A stretch of DNA of 64,000 nucleotides from Mucilaginibacter terrae (GCF_031951985.1 NZ_JAVLVU010000001.1:620001-684000), one strand, 5' to 3'; counted from the first letter of the stretch, positions 1-9,685 are shown. Program-made: numbers and translations. Notes: generated by a model not told the origin, from the sequence alone.

Positions 1-640
1 TAAGTAGCAAGGCAATTAGCAGGGAGCCATAAAAGCTAATTTTACTTTCGGTTTTGTCCACAATAGATAAATGTAGAAAGAAGATATGTTAAAATGATCT
101 GATACCCGGATGAAACTGTAGAATTGGCGGTTGAAATGTCATTTTTGTATTCCTTATTTGTTCTGCGTGGGTAACACGGGTAATAAAGCAATTGGCTTCT
201 CCAAATCGCCATGTTTCCTTATCAAAGTTACAGGAGAATTGCACGAACTAAGCTAAATCTTTTAACGTTTTACTCTAATGCCGTCGTGCAATTTGGTGAC
301 CTGATTTTAGCGAAATCTGAATAGACTTGATGATGTCATTTTTTAATAATTTATAAAAGGGCTGTCAATGAAATTTTTTTCCGGGTGCGGAGAAATCATT
401 TTGCCCAATCCTGAAAAAGATGGATGATTAGATATTAATAATATGAACAATAAGCCTGATATATTTAATAATTGGGCCTGTTTTTTTTAATTGTATTAAC
501 CGATAATACAAAATCTTTACTATAATTCATTATTTGTAAAAAAGGTATCACAAGAATTTGTTTTTTAACAATACTTAAGTAGGCTTATTTATTTTTAAGG
601 TTAGATAGGTTGTAACACTTTTTAACCTGATTGGTCAATT
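1..640. other. Non-coding AT-rich leader region
   Basis: No convincing coding region is visible. The segment is clearly more AT-rich than the genes that follow. It contains a possible terminator of an upstream gene outside the window (454-488) and, just before the first gene, a TTTG at 556-563 followed about 19 bases later by a poor TAnnTTTG match, which may be the promoter of the exopolysaccharide locus. Nothing else could be supported. Confidence 0.5.
454..488 (+). terminator. Possible rho-independent terminator
   Basis: GCCTGAT (454-460) can pair with ATTGGGC (471-477), counting two G-U pairs. Three bases later there is a run of eight T (481-488). It would end a plus-strand gene lying upstream of the window. 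The stem is short, so this is tentative. Confidence 0.35.
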
Positions 641-1954
641 TTGAAATACTATTTGCTACACAGAATATTATTATTTGCAGTTCCACTTATTTTTACTGCT
701 TGCACATTTAAAAAATCACCGGGCAAGCGTTTGGTTTACATCGAATGCGAAGAGGGGAGGTATCGCCTGATAAAGAATGGCCGTCCCTTCTTAGTAAAAG
801 GGGCAGCCGGTTTAAGCCAGTTAACCACACTAAAGCAAGTTGGCGGTAACACCATTCGTACCTGGGATACCCTGGGCCTTGACGGTATTCTTAAAGACGC
901 AGCTCAAAATGATCTTTCGGTTATTGTGGGTTTGTATATGCCCGATAACCAGCGTATGGATGAGTTTTATAATAACCGTAAGGCAGTACAAACTCAGTTC
1001 AAAGCCTATAAAAAATTGATCAGTCGTTATAAAAATCATCCTGCATTATTGTGTTGGTGCCTGGGTAACGAACTTCCGTTCCCGCTAAAGCCATCATATA
1101 ATGGTTTCTACGCTACCTTTAATAGTTTAGTTGACATGATTCACACGGTTGACCCAAGCCACCCGGTTACTACCACCATGGTTAACTTTCAGCCTCAAAA
1201 TATTTTCAACATCAAGCACCGTACCAACGTTGATTTTATATCCATCAACACTTTTGGTGAACTTAAAAACCTTGAACAATCTTTAGATAAATATGAATGG
1301 CTTTGGGATGGCCCATTTTTGGTTACCGAATGGGGTATTGACGGGCCATGGCTGGAGCATAAGCAAACGGCATGGCGGGCCTATATTGAAGAAACCAGTA
1401 CCAAAAAGGCTGATCAGTATTTAGCTAAATATCAAAATTATATGCCCGTTGATAATGGTCGTTTTTTGGGTTCGCTGGTATTTTACTGGGGGCAAAAACA
1501 GGAAACCACTCCAACATGGTTCAGCATGTTCGATCAGCAAGGCAACCGCTCAGAAGCGATAAACGCCATGCAATATTTATGGACCGCCAAAAAAAGCGAA
1601 ATTAAAACGCCTCAGCTTAATTACATGCTGCTTAATGAAAAAGGCGCACATGATAATGTATTTATAAAACCGGGCAGCACGGTTAAGGCCAGGGTTTTGC
1701 TCAATGATGCCGATTCATTAAAGTACGACTATGAATGGCAGGTGCAGCCCGAAGACTGGTATAAAATTAACAATCAAAACAACAGCAAACCGCTCAAGCC
1801 TGTTACCCCGGCACAAACAGGCTTAGGTAAAACCGGCATAACATTTACAGCACCGCTTAAAGAGGGCGCATACCGTGTTTATGTTTATGTGCGTGGCAAA
1901 AACCAAACGTTTGCCACCAGTAATACACCGTTTTACGTTTTGCCTAATCCATGA
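641..1954 (+). CDS. Lipoprotein glycoside hydrolase, GH2-like TIM barrel
   Basis: A 437-residue exported protein. Residues 1-21 form a signal with a lipobox-like end (IFTAC, Cys21), so it is probably anchored to a periplasmic or outer-membrane face. Residues 45-320 resemble the catalytic barrel of clan GH-A (GH2/GH5 type): the acid/base motif GNE gives Glu144 and the nucleophile motif TEWG gives Glu230, both intact. A smaller beta-rich domain follows (about 330-437). The start is TTG at 641; no later ATG would keep the signal peptide, so TTG is preferred. The stop codon overlaps the next gene by four bases, so it is co-transcribed with a GT2 synthase. I infer that it trims or remodels the polymer made by that synthase; the substrate cannot be read from the sequence. 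Confidence 0.75.
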   Translation: MKYYLLHRILLFAVPLIFTACTFKKSPGKRLVYIECEEGRYRLIKNGRPFLVKGAAGLSQLTTLKQVGGNTIRTWDTLGLDGILKDAAQNDLSVIVGLYMPDNQRMDEFYNNRKAVQTQFKAYKKLISRYKNHPALLCWCLGNELPFPLKPSYNGFYATFNSLVDMIHTVDPSHPVTTTMVNFQPQNIFNIKHRTNVDFISINTFGELKNLEQSLDKYEWLWDGPFLVTEWGIDGPWLEHKQTAWRAYIEETSTKKADQYLAKYQNYMPVDNGRFLGSLVFYWGQKQETTPTWFSMFDQQGNRSEAINAMQYLWTAKKSEIKTPQLNYMLLNEKGAHDNVFIKPGSTVKARVLLNDADSLKYDYEWQVQPEDWYKINNQNNSKPLKPVTPAQTGLGKTGITFTAPLKEGAYRVYVYVRGKNQTFATSNTPFYVLPNP

Positions 1955-4900
1955 AGATACCCGAAAGCATAAAGCAACCAACACACGGACAGCGATTGGT
2001 CTTAAGGATAATGATCGTGATCGGTCTGTTCAGCGTTTTCTTTTTGCTGCAAGCCCTGTTCAGGGCCGGGGCTAAGGGCGAGCCTCACCTATACTGGACT
2101 TTAATGGCGGCATTTGCTTTTACGTGTTTTAAAGTATTGTACGAGTGGTACCACTATTGGTCTATCACGGTGCCCGATGAGGTGCCCGAAAAGCGAAAAT
2201 ATACGGTAGACATATTTACCACATTTTGTGCGGGCGAACCATACGAAATGATCGTTGAAACGCTTACGGCTATCCAAAATATTACCTACCCGCATGAAGC
2301 CTATTTGTGCGATGAGGCCAACGATTCTTACCTGCGCCAGGTTTGTGAGCAACTTGGCATTCATCATCTAACTCGAACCCTGAAAATAAACGCCAAGGCA
2401 GGCAATATCAACAATGCGCTCGGTCTTTCTAAAAGCGAGTTGTGTGTTGTGCTCGACCCCGACCATGTGCCCAAACCCGATTTTTTAAACCATGTGGTTA
2501 ATCATTTCAATGATGAAAGTATAGGTTTTGTGCAGGTGGTTCAGGCTTACAGTAACTACCATTTGGGGTGGGTGGCCAAGGGTGCAGCCCAGCAAACCTA
2601 CCAGTTTTATGGCCCCATGATGATGACCATGAATGTCTACGGAACTGTACAAGCCATCGGGGCTAACTGTACTTTCAGGCGCACGGCTCTGGAATCAATT
2701 GGTGGGCATGCCGCCGGGCTGGCCGAGGATATGCATACCGCTATGCAATTGCATGCTAAAGGTTGGCAATCTGTTTATGTGCCTGTTGTGGTTACCGAGG
2801 GTTTGGTACCTGCCACACTATCGGCTTATTATAAGCAACAATTAAAATGGTCGCGCGGGGTGTTCGAATTGCTGTTTACATCCTACATAAAACTCTTTTT
2901 TAAATTCACCTGGCGGCAAAAACTGCATTACGGCCTGTTGCCATTGTTTTATCTATCGGGCTTTGTCTTCCTCATCAACTTCATTGTTCCTATAGTTTCT
3001 TTATTTACCGGCACCTACCCGCTTCGTATCGATTTTTCAGACTTTTTATTGGTGAGTGTGCCGTTTGCCGCCTCAATGATATGCATCAGGCATTACGTGC
3101 AGCGCTGGGTAATGCAGGATAATGAACGCGGTTTTCATATGGTAGGTGGCTTTTTGCTTATCATCACCTGGTGGGTATTTATTGTAGGCTTTGTGTACAC
3201 GCTCATCCGCAAAAAGGTTCCTTACATTCCAACTCCTAAAGATATTTCAGAGGAAAAGAACCTGCTGATCCTGCTTCCCAATATTGCTGTATATATATTT
3301 TCGGTAGCGGCTATTTTTTATGGTTTGTATACCGATCTAAATCCTTACAACCTGATCATGGCCGGCATGGCCATGGTAAACTGCTGGTTTATGGTTTTCA
3401 GCTGGATGTGCAGCCAGCAATTTGTATTCAGGGAGTACAGGCAAACTCGCCCTAAGCTTAACGCGGTTGTTAATCAAATTGGTGCTTTAAAAACATGGTT
3501 CTGGTTTTTAAGGCGGCGTTTATATTCCGGGGTGCGCAGTATTGCATTTATGCTGGTGGTTATTACCGCATGCGTTTGCTCATTCGAGCTTAAAAAACTA
3601 CCCGTTTATGATAATGTCGGTATTCAGGCGGTAAGGCAAAAACCGGTATTTCTCACCGGTATTTTTGCACCTGATGGCACCAATGGCATAACTTCGGTAA
3701 GCAAGGTCAATCAATTGCAATCGGCAGCTAAAGTACATTTCAACCTTATATCCATGTATGTTGCTTGGGGCGATAGCAGCCGTTGTTTACCTTCCCGGCA
3801 GGCTATGGATTCTATATACAGTAACCGATCAATACCCATAATAACCTGGGAACCCTGGCAGGTTTTATTTAGTAATAAGGTTAATAAAAAAAAGGATACC
3901 AAAGTATTTGCTAACATTACCAGCGGCGGTTACGACGCTTACCTTACTAAGTTTGCATTAAGTCTTAAAGCCACCCGGCAGCCGGTTTTTTTGCGGTTTG
4001 CTCATGAGGCTGATAATCCGTTCTATCCATGGTCGGCCAGGGGAGAAAACACGCCTGCGGAATTTAAGGCTGCGTGGAAATACGTGCACCAGTACTTTGA
4101 CCGGTTAGGTGTATACAACGTGTTTTGGGTTTGGAACCCATGGAAAGCGCAAAATGCACAGCGTTATTTTCCGGGCAATGATTTTGTGGACTGGGTAGGC
4201 ATAACCGGACTCAATTTTGGTAGCTTTAACGATGATAAAAAATCGTACAGTTTTGCGCAGCTCTACAGCCCTTTTCACAAGCTCGGTTTAATGAAATATA
4301 AACTACCGGTAATTATAGCCGAATTTGGCTCATTGCAGCAAAATGGTAGTCAGCGCCAATGGTTAACACAAGCCCGGCGGGATATAAAAACTCAATTCAA
4401 AGAGGTGCAGGGATTGGTGCTGTTTAACACTGCCTTTGATAAGAATACACCTGATGGCTCGCCCGTTACGCTAAACTGGCAGGTAAAGGATGCAGGAGGA
4501 ATAAAGCAGGCTTTTCAAAACAATACAAATTTACCGGTAACTCCCACGGCTGCCTCATTACCGGCACCTGTAGCTAACAAACCTTTGGGTGATATTAAAG
4601 GCGTTATTTATGCCAAGCGAAAGTATTGGTATAAAAACCCGTTTCCGCTTACCAAAAAAGTTATTGAAGATGATTTTAAAGGAATGGCTGATATTGGTGT
4701 AAATACCATTAAGGTGCTGGGGCCCAATCCGTATTATGACCGTTCTACATTTGAAGTGGCCGAGGAAACCAGGATGAGCATCATGTACAGTTTTTGGCTG
4801 CCAGATGCCAATGAATTTATTGCCGATAGCACGGTGTTAGATGAGCTAAAGAAAACCATTATTGCCTGTATTCATAAAAATAAAAGCAAGCATGTTATAA

Positions 4901-5691
4901 AATCATGGAATTTGGCCAACACGCCTTTGCAGCAGTTAAAAGCATTTTATGTTCAACCGCAACTGTTTATTAAACAGGGAAAACACATACAGTGGCTAAG
5001 TGGATTGGTAGAAGCCATTAAAAAGGAAGACCCCTCACGCCCGGTAACTATTGATGTAGCTGCCGACCGCGCACTACTGCCATTAACTATACGCCTGCAT
5101 GAGCTTGTGCCTCAAATTGACGGTTTTGGTTTGCGCGTTAATAATGAAATTGATATAGCCGCGATAAGCCGCTTGCAGGTGCCATACTATTTTAGCTACA
5201 TAAGGCCGCAGCAATATTTAAAAGCCATTAAGCTAAATAAAGGAGCCATAGTAGGCAAATGGCAAGACCAGCAAACCGAAACCGGTATTGATTTTGATGG
5301 ACTTAACGACATGTGGGGCCGTCATAAGCCTGAATTGGTTACGCTTAGCCAGTTATGGCATGGGCGCTTTAAACCGGTAAATATGCCCCCAATTAAAATA
5401 TTACGCCCTGCGGCAACAACCCATGCAGGTGCCGTATTGCCTTACCGTGCTTTGATTTACCAAGATAGTAATTGGCTACTGGCGGGGCGCAACTTTACCA
5501 GCATAAGTTTTGAATGGCGCCTGCTAAAAATTGATACCAATGGTAAAGTTATAGATATGACCACCGTAGGAAATGGCTCTACCCTTAAATTAATTATACC
5601 TGCTGAAGCTAAAAATTACCGGCTTTCACTTACTGCCGTTAAAGGCAATAACGAGGTGGTGGCTTTTTCAACACTCAATTTACCGCTATGA
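1951..5691 (+). CDS. GT2 polysaccharide synthase fused to GH26-like and GH2-like domains
   Basis: A 1246-residue membrane protein with three modules. First (about 20-555) is a processive GT2 (cellulose-synthase-like) glycosyltransferase: two N-terminal membrane segments, then Asp121 (DEAND), the DxD-type Asp169/Asp171 (DPDH), the base candidate Asp260 (AEDMH) and QQLKW at 296-300, which matches QxxRW with Lys for Arg; several membrane segments follow, the last near 533-552. Second (about 565-830), on the far side of the membrane, is a GH26-like barrel with intact catalytic candidates Glu686 (FAHEAD) and Glu791 (AEFG). Third (about 870-1246) is a GH2-like barrel resembling the upstream gene, but the catalytic positions read Thr991 (ANT instead of GNE) and Lys1103 (GKW instead of TEW), so it is probably not catalytic. 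It overlaps both neighbours by 4 bases (ATGA), so the three genes form one translationally coupled operon. The product is unknown; a beta-linked hexosan is the natural guess. Confidence 0.85.
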   Translation: MKIPESIKQPTHGQRLVLRIMIVIGLFSVFFLLQALFRAGAKGEPHLYWTLMAAFAFTCFKVLYEWYHYWSITVPDEVPEKRKYTVDIFTTFCAGEPYEMIVETLTAIQNITYPHEAYLCDEANDSYLRQVCEQLGIHHLTRTLKINAKAGNINNALGLSKSELCVVLDPDHVPKPDFLNHVVNHFNDESIGFVQVVQAYSNYHLGWVAKGAAQQTYQFYGPMMMTMNVYGTVQAIGANCTFRRTALESIGGHAAGLAEDMHTAMQLHAKGWQSVYVPVVVTEGLVPATLSAYYKQQLKWSRGVFELLFTSYIKLFFKFTWRQKLHYGLLPLFYLSGFVFLINFIVPIVSLFTGTYPLRIDFSDFLLVSVPFAASMICIRHYVQRWVMQDNERGFHMVGGFLLIITWWVFIVGFVYTLIRKKVPYIPTPKDISEEKNLLILLPNIAVYIFSVAAIFYGLYTDLNPYNLIMAGMAMVNCWFMVFSWMCSQQFVFREYRQTRPKLNAVVNQIGALKTWFWFLRRRLYSGVRSIAFMLVVITACVCSFELKKLPVYDNVGIQAVRQKPVFLTGIFAPDGTNGITSVSKVNQLQSAAKVHFNLISMYVAWGDSSRCLPSRQAMDSIYSNRSIPIITWEPWQVLFSNKVNKKKDTKVFANITSGGYDAYLTKFALSLKATRQPVFLRFAHEADNPFYPWSARGENTPAEFKAAWKYVHQYFDRLGVYNVFWVWNPWKAQNAQRYFPGNDFVDWVGITGLNFGSFNDDKKSYSFAQLYSPFHKLGLMKYKLPVIIAEFGSLQQNGSQRQWLTQARRDIKTQFKEVQGLVLFNTAFDKNTPDGSPVTLNWQVKDAGGIKQAFQNNTNLPVTPTAASLPAPVANKPLGDIKGVIYAKRKYWYKNPFPLTKKVIEDDFKGMADIGVNTIKVLGPNPYYDRSTFEVAEETRMSIMYSFWLPDANEFIADSTVLDELKKTIIACIHKNKSKHVIKSWNLANTPLQQLKAFYVQPQLFIKQGKHIQWLSGLVEAIKKEDPSRPVTIDVAADRALLPLTIRLHELVPQIDGFGLRVNNEIDIAAISRLQVPYYFSYIRPQQYLKAIKLNKGAIVGKWQDQQTETGIDFDGLNDMWGRHKPELVTLSQLWHGRFKPVNMPPIKILRPAATTHAGAVLPYRALIYQDSNWLLAGRNFTSISFEWRLLKIDTNGKVIDMTTVGNGSTLKLIIPAEAKNYRLSLTAVKGNNEVVAFSTLNLPL

Positions 5692-7394
5692 AATTATCAA
5701 CTGGAAAGAAAATAATACTCCTAACAGGCGCTTTTATAGTACTTGTTGCGGCAGCATTATTTTACTTTAAAGGTCCGCTAAAGGCACGATATTTTAATGA
5801 GTGCGTGCCTCGGTATAATGAACCCTTTTTGGGCATATTTAACAGGAATGCATCTGATAGCACTCTATCAACCATAAAACTGAAACACATTACCCTGGTA
5901 TGGCGCAATACTGCCATGTGGAATGATGATGATTTGTTAAAGGCTTCGGTTGCCGATAGCGATGTGCTGGTAACTATCGAAACATGGTCTAACGGTACAT
6001 GGGGAAGCACGGGGGTAGCTAACAATGTACTTACCGAAACACTAAAGGGCGATTTTGACCCGCAGATTGAACGCCTGACACAATTAGCAAAGCAATCGGG
6101 GCACCAGGTTTTGGTTAGGTGGAACCCTGATATGGAAGTTCCGGTAGTAAATTATCCCTGGCAGTTGCAATCGCCCAAACTTTACACCGCAGCCATTAAT
6201 TATGTGGCGGCTAAACTTAAAAAACTTGCAGCCAACATAAAACTGGTGTGGGGACCGTTTGGCTACCCCGGAGATAGCGAGTACTGGCCCGATGCCAGCA
6301 ATGTGGACATCATAAGTATTACCATGACCAGTAATTCTGAGAAAATGTTGGCCGAAAACCCGATGGCCCATTTATCAGCATCAGATCTGCTACAAGCCAA
6401 GCTGCACCACATGCGGTTTATGAATAAACCCGTTTTGATATTAGGGGGTGACCGGATTAATGCCAGGCAATTTAACAAACGCTGGATTGCCGACTTTACC
6501 GATACGGTTAAAAAATATGGTTCGACCATTTACTCGCCCGAAAACTTTATAAAAGGTGATGCCATTAAGCCAATAAGAAAGCAATTAACCGTTGGTGTAT
6601 TTGATTTCGAAAAACGACTCACCGGCATGGCCGGCATCAGCGCTGAGCATATTTTTACCGATTGGGGCGAAATACAAGCAGGTGCATTTAAACTCAAGTT
6701 CGATAGCATTATAGCTCGCCGGCATAATGCCATAGTAACTGTTGAACCCTGGAAAGATACTACCAATAAGCCCGACCCGGCAGTGCTCACTCATATAATA
6801 AGCGGACGTTATGATAATGAGATCAGAAAGGTCTTTGCTACCATATCAAATACTGGCCAAACCGTGTATCTGCGCTTTGCACACGAAATGGAAATCCCCA
6901 TTCACCGTTATGCCTGGCAAAGTGCATCGCCAATTACTTACATTAATGCTTATCGCCACTTTATGAACTTTGCACAAGCTGGCAACATTAAAAAAGTATG
7001 GGGCCCTGCCGGAGACAGGGGTTCGGCCGATTGGTGGCCCGGCAATGATATGGTAGACTACATTAGCATTGCCATTTACGGCCTACCCGATAAAAACATA
7101 ACCTATTATAACAGGCAGGAATCTTTTGCCACTATATTTGACCGTAAAAATTACCGAATGCGCTTTTTTAAAAAGCCCTTGTTCATTACCGAATTTGGCA
7201 TTAAAGGACCCGAGAGCTATCAGCGTAAATGGTTAAATGGCGCAGCCCAAGTTATTAATAACAAGAAAGATGTTTTTGGCATTTGCTATTTTAACCTGTA
7301 CGATAATCCTAAAGCCTGGGGTGATATTAAAGCACCTGATTGGAGTATATCACCGGCTACAATGGGGTATTTTCAACGGAATCTTACCCGCTGA
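5688..7394 (+). CDS. Membrane-anchored protein with two GH26-like domains
   Basis: A 568-residue protein with one N-terminal membrane segment (about 7-27) and two tandem domains similar to each other and to the GH26 module of the preceding synthase. The C-terminal copy (about 295-568) keeps both catalytic candidates: Glu400 in FAHEME and Glu502 in ITEFG. In the N-terminal copy (about 45-290) the aligned positions are Asp148 (WNPDME) and Gly253 (ILGGD), so this half is probably a binding or scaffold domain. It starts inside the stop region of the synthase gene (ATGA overlap) and is the last gene of the operon. A periplasm-facing, membrane-tethered role next to the synthase is inferred, analogous in position to the endoglucanases found in cellulose operons. 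Confidence 0.8.
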   Translation: MKLSTGKKIILLTGAFIVLVAAALFYFKGPLKARYFNECVPRYNEPFLGIFNRNASDSTLSTIKLKHITLVWRNTAMWNDDDLLKASVADSDVLVTIETWSNGTWGSTGVANNVLTETLKGDFDPQIERLTQLAKQSGHQVLVRWNPDMEVPVVNYPWQLQSPKLYTAAINYVAAKLKKLAANIKLVWGPFGYPGDSEYWPDASNVDIISITMTSNSEKMLAENPMAHLSASDLLQAKLHHMRFMNKPVLILGGDRINARQFNKRWIADFTDTVKKYGSTIYSPENFIKGDAIKPIRKQLTVGVFDFEKRLTGMAGISAEHIFTDWGEIQAGAFKLKFDSIIARRHNAIVTVEPWKDTTNKPDPAVLTHIISGRYDNEIRKVFATISNTGQTVYLRFAHEMEIPIHRYAWQSASPITYINAYRHFMNFAQAGNIKKVWGPAGDRGSADWWPGNDMVDYISIAIYGLPDKNITYYNRQESFATIFDRKNYRMRFFKKPLFITEFGIKGPESYQRKWLNGAAQVINNKKDVFGICYFNLYDNPKAWGDIKAPDWSISPATMGYFQRNLTR

Positions 7395-7857
7395 TTTGTA
7401 AGCTAATTCGATATGAATGCTAAATATTGAAGCTCTACCGGCGTTGTGTCAGTAAGCTTTGTATTTAACGCCTTATATAAAATGCGAAGAGTAGCTAAGC
7501 CGATATGTTGCGATGTGGGTGCGTCCCATTTTGAGGAATGTATAGCAATACACAAACCCGGAAATATTGGTAAATTTGACCTACATCATCATTGATATTT
7601 CTTACGCCTTTGAAAAAGAAGCCGAGGGAAACTATGATGAAATAGAAGCGCATATTATTGCCAATGTTGATGCCGCTACCTTTGAAGCCGAATGGCAAAA
7701 CGTAAATTACCTTTATGTAATTGGTAATGAAGCGCCCAAATTCAAAGTATCAGCTGTAGAATAATTTTGAGGGAGAAAATGTACGGGCATTGCATACAAG
7801 TTTTACATTTATATCGCTACCAGGATAATCCATCTTTTTAGCACAAAAATTATACTC
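7395..7857. other. Intergenic region with one small ORF
   Basis: Between the exopolysaccharide operon and the GH5 gene. Apart from the short reading frame at 7567-7764 I see no gene, no clear terminator for the operon and only weak promoter-like sequence (TACATTTA near 7803) ahead of the GH5 gene. Confidence 0.4.
7567..7764 (+). CDS. Small hypothetical protein (doubtful)
   Basis: A 65-residue frame from TTG at 7567; the frame is open from 7546. The translation is acidic and protein-like (IIDISYAF near the start, WQNVNYLYVI later) and has no similarity I recognise. There is no ATG and no good promoter, so it may be the tail of a decayed gene rather than a functional one. Confidence 0.25.
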   Translation: MVNLTYIIIDISYAFEKEAEGNYDEIEAHIIANVDAATFEAEWQNVNYLYVIGNEAPKFKVSAVE

Positions 7858-9159
7858 ATGAAGCTCAATGCCTTTATACTATTTTCTTTTTTATGTATTG
7901 GTTGTACGCTATGCTCATTAAATACCAATGCTCAGTTTGTAAAAGTTAATAATGGACGTTTTACGGTACAAAACAAACCATACTATTACATTGGCGCAAA
8001 TTATTGGTATGGTGGTTTGTTAACCTTATCGGCTGATTCGGTAAAAGGAAAAGAGCGCCTGCGCCAAGAACTCGATTTTTTAAAAGCCCATGGAGTTACC
8101 AATCTTAGAATACTGGCCGGTGCCGAAGGAAAGGGAATAATTAATGGTGTTGACAGGGTAAAACCCGCTCTCCAGCCTGAGCATAATATTTTTGATCCTA
8201 ATGTGCTCAAGGGTCTTGATTACCTGCTGTATGAGATGGGCAAGCGTAAAATGTATGCCATATTATACCTGAGCAATAACTGGGAATGGAGCGGCGGCTT
8301 TCTACAATATTTAAATTGGAATGGCCAAATTGAAGATTCGGCATTAAAAGATAAACCAACATGGGATAATTTGCGCGATATGACCAGCAAGTTTTATACC
8401 TGCAAGCCATGTGTTCAGGATTATAAAAAACAACTCAATTATATCTTGCACCGCGTAAACACGTACAGTAAAAAAGCTTACATAAATGAACCAGCCATTA
8501 TGGCCTGGGAACTGGCCAACGAACCGCGCCCTATGCGCCCGGCATCAATTGAGGCCTATAAAACCTGGATAGAAGATATTACCCAAACGATAAAATCAAT
8601 TGACAAAAACCACCTCGTAACCATAGGAACCGAAGGCTATATAGGAACCGAAGAATCGGACCAGTTGTACGAAGAAATACATGCACCTGCACAGATTAAT
8701 TACCTCACCATACACATCTGGCCAAAAAACTGGAGCTGGTTTAGCGATACCAGTATTGTAAAAGGCATGCCCACAGTAATTCAAAACACACAAAATTTCA
8801 TTAAACGCAATGTTGCCATAGCAACCAAACTTAAAAAGCCACTGGTTATTGAAGAATTTGGTTTGCCAAGAGATTTGCATTCATTCGACTATAAAGCCGC
8901 CACAACATCGCGTGATAAATACTATACGCTGATGTTTGACCAATTGCTTATCAGTAAACGCACAGGTGGTGTAATAGCCGGGTGCAATTTTTGGGCATTT
9001 GGCGGTACAGCACGGCCAATTCCAGGACAGCTTTTTTGGAAAGATGGTGACGATTACATGGGCGATCCACCACAGGAAGAACAAGGACTCAACACTGTTT
9101 TTGATAGTGATGAAAGCACCTGGAAGATTATCAAAAAGTATTCTCTACTTTTAAAATAA
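7858..9159 (+). CDS. GH5 family beta-mannanase-like glycosidase, secreted
   Basis: A 433-residue secreted enzyme with an N-terminal signal peptide ending near Asn-Ala-Gln (residue 26). The rest is a clan GH-A barrel closest in layout to GH5 mannan endo-1,4-beta-mannosidases: an opening IGANYWYG motif, WELANEP with the acid/base Glu222, and IEEFG with the nucleophile Glu333. The C-terminal part holds WAFGG and an insert ending in PPQEEQGLNTVF, as in mannanases. Length is normal for the family. It follows the exopolysaccharide operon after a 460-base gap, so it is probably a separate unit. GH26 domains upstream also belong to a family rich in mannanases, which makes a mannan-like substrate plausible for the whole region; this is inference. 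Confidence 0.8.
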   Translation: MKLNAFILFSFLCIGCTLCSLNTNAQFVKVNNGRFTVQNKPYYYIGANYWYGGLLTLSADSVKGKERLRQELDFLKAHGVTNLRILAGAEGKGIINGVDRVKPALQPEHNIFDPNVLKGLDYLLYEMGKRKMYAILYLSNNWEWSGGFLQYLNWNGQIEDSALKDKPTWDNLRDMTSKFYTCKPCVQDYKKQLNYILHRVNTYSKKAYINEPAIMAWELANEPRPMRPASIEAYKTWIEDITQTIKSIDKNHLVTIGTEGYIGTEESDQLYEEIHAPAQINYLTIHIWPKNWSWFSDTSIVKGMPTVIQNTQNFIKRNVAIATKLKKPLVIEEFGLPRDLHSFDYKAATTSRDKYYTLMFDQLLISKRTGGVIAGCNFWAFGGTARPIPGQLFWKDGDDYMGDPPQEEQGLNTVFDSDESTWKIIKKYSLLLK

Positions 9160-9220
9160 GCCGTATTGCAGTAAACTTCCCTACGAAGTTAAAAAATGTG
9201 TCGAAAGTCATTTTTTGTGC

Positions 9221-9263
9221 TGACAGGCGTCATGGGGCAGGGGTTTAAACCTTGGCATATTTG
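9221..9263 (+). promoter_or_regulatory. Possible stress-type promoter with TGAC-N4-GTCA palindrome
   Basis: The palindrome TGACAGGCGTCA (9221-9232) lies 19 bases before TTGGCATATTTG (9252-9263). The latter contains CATATTTG, a 7/8 match to TAnnTTTG. From memory, similar palindrome plus TTGGCA arrangements occur in front of heat-shock genes of Bacteroidota; that comparison needs checking. Confidence 0.35.
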
Positions 9264-9287
9264 TGTATAACATTTAAACACAAAATC

Positions 9288-9641
9288 ATGGCAACTCTTA
9301 AAACAACAGCCCCCGCAACCTGGAATGTTGCAACTGATTATACAGCACAAAACAATATAACCCTTTGGGCAAAATTTACCCAATTTGCCGATAGCCAAAA
9401 GGGCAAACATGTACAGTGGTTCTTTATTGTACTCATGGTTCACGGCGTTTTCTTTTTACCATTGCCTGCCGTATTAATGTATTATTACAATGCCCCGGCT
9501 ATTGTGTTGGCAGTAACCATGGTAAGCTTTTTTGCTAACTTAATTGCCACCATGGGCGGTGCAGGTATCCGTACAGCACTATTATTTTTTGCTGCAAGCA
9601 TTGCTATACATATATTCATGACGCTGGTATTTGTTCTGTAA
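9288..9641 (+). CDS. Small integral membrane protein, unknown function
   Basis: A 117-residue protein counted from ATG at 9288. A longer frame from TTG at 9252 would run through the probable promoter and is not preferred. A hydrophilic N-terminus of about 45 residues is followed by three predicted membrane segments (about 49-68, 72-91 and 95-117), the last containing an Ile/Phe-rich end. No catalytic motif and no family I recognise. It is monocistronic, with its own putative promoter upstream and a hairpin terminator downstream. Confidence 0.65.
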   Translation: MATLKTTAPATWNVATDYTAQNNITLWAKFTQFADSQKGKHVQWFFIVLMVHGVFFLPLPAVLMYYYNAPAIVLAVTMVSFFANLIATMGGAGIRTALLFFAASIAIHIFMTLVFVL

Positions 9642-9660
9642 ATATTATACTCAAACACAA

Positions 9661-9685
9661 AAGCGGTTGCAAGGCCGCTTTTTTT
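9661..9685 (+). terminator. Rho-independent terminator
   Basis: AAGCGG (9661-9666) pairs with CCGCTT (9675-9680), followed by further T residues to 9685. It ends the small membrane protein gene just before the next start at 9714. Confidence 0.7.
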
